This document shows positions 16,027 to 16,397 of a stretch of 16,397 nucleotides of DNA, piece by piece. A program made the position numbers and the translations under genes. This DNA is from Cyclostephanos tholiformis. Its lineage: Eukaryota; Bacillariophyta; Thalassiosirophyceae; Thalassiosirales; Thalassiosiraceae. The stretch's first letter is position 1. Each line of letters opens with the position of its first letter. The notes under the pieces were generated by a model. It searched no databases. It was not told the DNA's origin and worked only from the letters and a program-made list of their open reading frames with translations. The stretch spans positions 1-16,397 of the forward strand of contig JALLPB010001358.1 in assembly GCA_036939975.1 (NCBI GenBank). Reading direction: 5' to 3'.

Positions 16027-16170
16027 TTTATCCAACACACCAAAAGAATTATCCGACACACCATCATCATCCGTCACTTCTCCAACACCTGAAAGAATTG
16101 TCCGAAGTGTCGCCATCTTTTATCCATCACTGAAAGTATTATCCGTCACTTATCCGACACCAGAAAGAAA
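16027..16170. repeat. Degenerate short repeats around TTATCCGACAC / GAAAGAA
   Basis: Words of the form TTATCC(A/G)ACAC or TTATCC(A/G)TCAC recur at about 16028, 16049, 16118, 16139 and 16150, and (C/T)(C/T)(A/T)GAAAGAA-like words lie between several of them. Spacing is irregular, about 20-30 bp. It looks like a decayed minisatellite. Confidence 0.5.
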
Positions 16171-16174
16171 ACAA

Positions 16175-16310
16175 GAAAGATTTTTTTGTACCTCTTTCGT
16201 AGAGAAATCACCAATAATCTTTTAAAGAAATTAGAAAGACTTTTCTGTTCTCTCCTTCATACAAGTAGTCGCTCATTCTCTTGAACGAGAAAGATTTTTA
16301 TGAACCTGTA
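16175..16310. repeat. Three imperfect GAAAGA-TTTTT units
   Basis: GAAAGATTTTTTTGTACCTC (16175), GAAAGACTTTTCTGTTCTCT (16234) and GAAAGATTTTTATGAACCTG (16289) are spaced 59 and 55 bp apart. They are similar at the start and diverge afterwards, so a decayed tandem repeat is likely but not certain. Confidence 0.4.
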
Positions 16311-16397
16311 CCAAAGCCCGCATCTTCCCGGACCATCATGGGTTGAGGTTGAGGGAAAAGGAGGGGAAGCCCCCCATTTCTTCTCCATCGGGCTTCC

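Larger units (their letters stand above)
15865..16397. other. Right-end spacer, no gene recognised
   Basis: The stretch has no convincing reading frame. It holds degenerate short repeats (16027-16170 and 16175-16310), listed separately. Confidence 0.4.

Overview
This window looks like nuclear DNA from a eukaryotic alga, most likely a diatom. The reasons are a spliced gene with GT-AG introns, CAG/polyglutamine runs, and retroelement and transposase protein types that I associate with diatom genomes. That last point is recognition from memory, not a database match.

Most of the window (1624-11838, about 10.2 kb) is one apparently complete non-LTR retrotransposon on the minus strand. ORF1 (11222-8049, 1057 aa) is a basic-then-acidic gag-like protein. 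ORF2 (8104-1835, 2089 aa) carries, in order, an APE-type endonuclease, a reverse transcriptase, an RNase H, a CCHC zinc finger and a long C-terminal domain, all with their key residues in place. The two ORFs overlap in different frames, and an in-frame ATG of ORF2 overlaps the ORF1 stop (ATGAATAG). The short 3' UTR holds a strong hairpin that pairs better in the element's RNA sense. A perfect 17-bp direct repeat (1607-1623 and 11839-11855) flanks the unit and is the likely target-site duplication. Removing the insert rejoins two halves of a diverged host repeat, which supports the boundaries.

Left of the element (293-1354, minus) lies a dead DDE transposase gene of the DDE_Tnp_4 / PIF-Harbinger type. 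One reading frame is kept throughout but is broken by two stop codons.

Right of the element is a host-like gene on the plus strand (12480-13847). It has two exons, an unrecognised N-terminal domain and a polyglutamine C-terminus. Good coding sequence continues 240 bp upstream in the same frame to a canonical intron end, but an in-frame TGA interrupts it. The retrotransposon inserted only about 380 bp upstream of that exon, in a stretch with 60-bp repeats.

The right end (about 14600-16397) holds a GC-rich minus-strand stretch that looks like a broken acidic-protein gene, followed by degenerate short repeats. No RNA genes or CRISPR arrays were seen.
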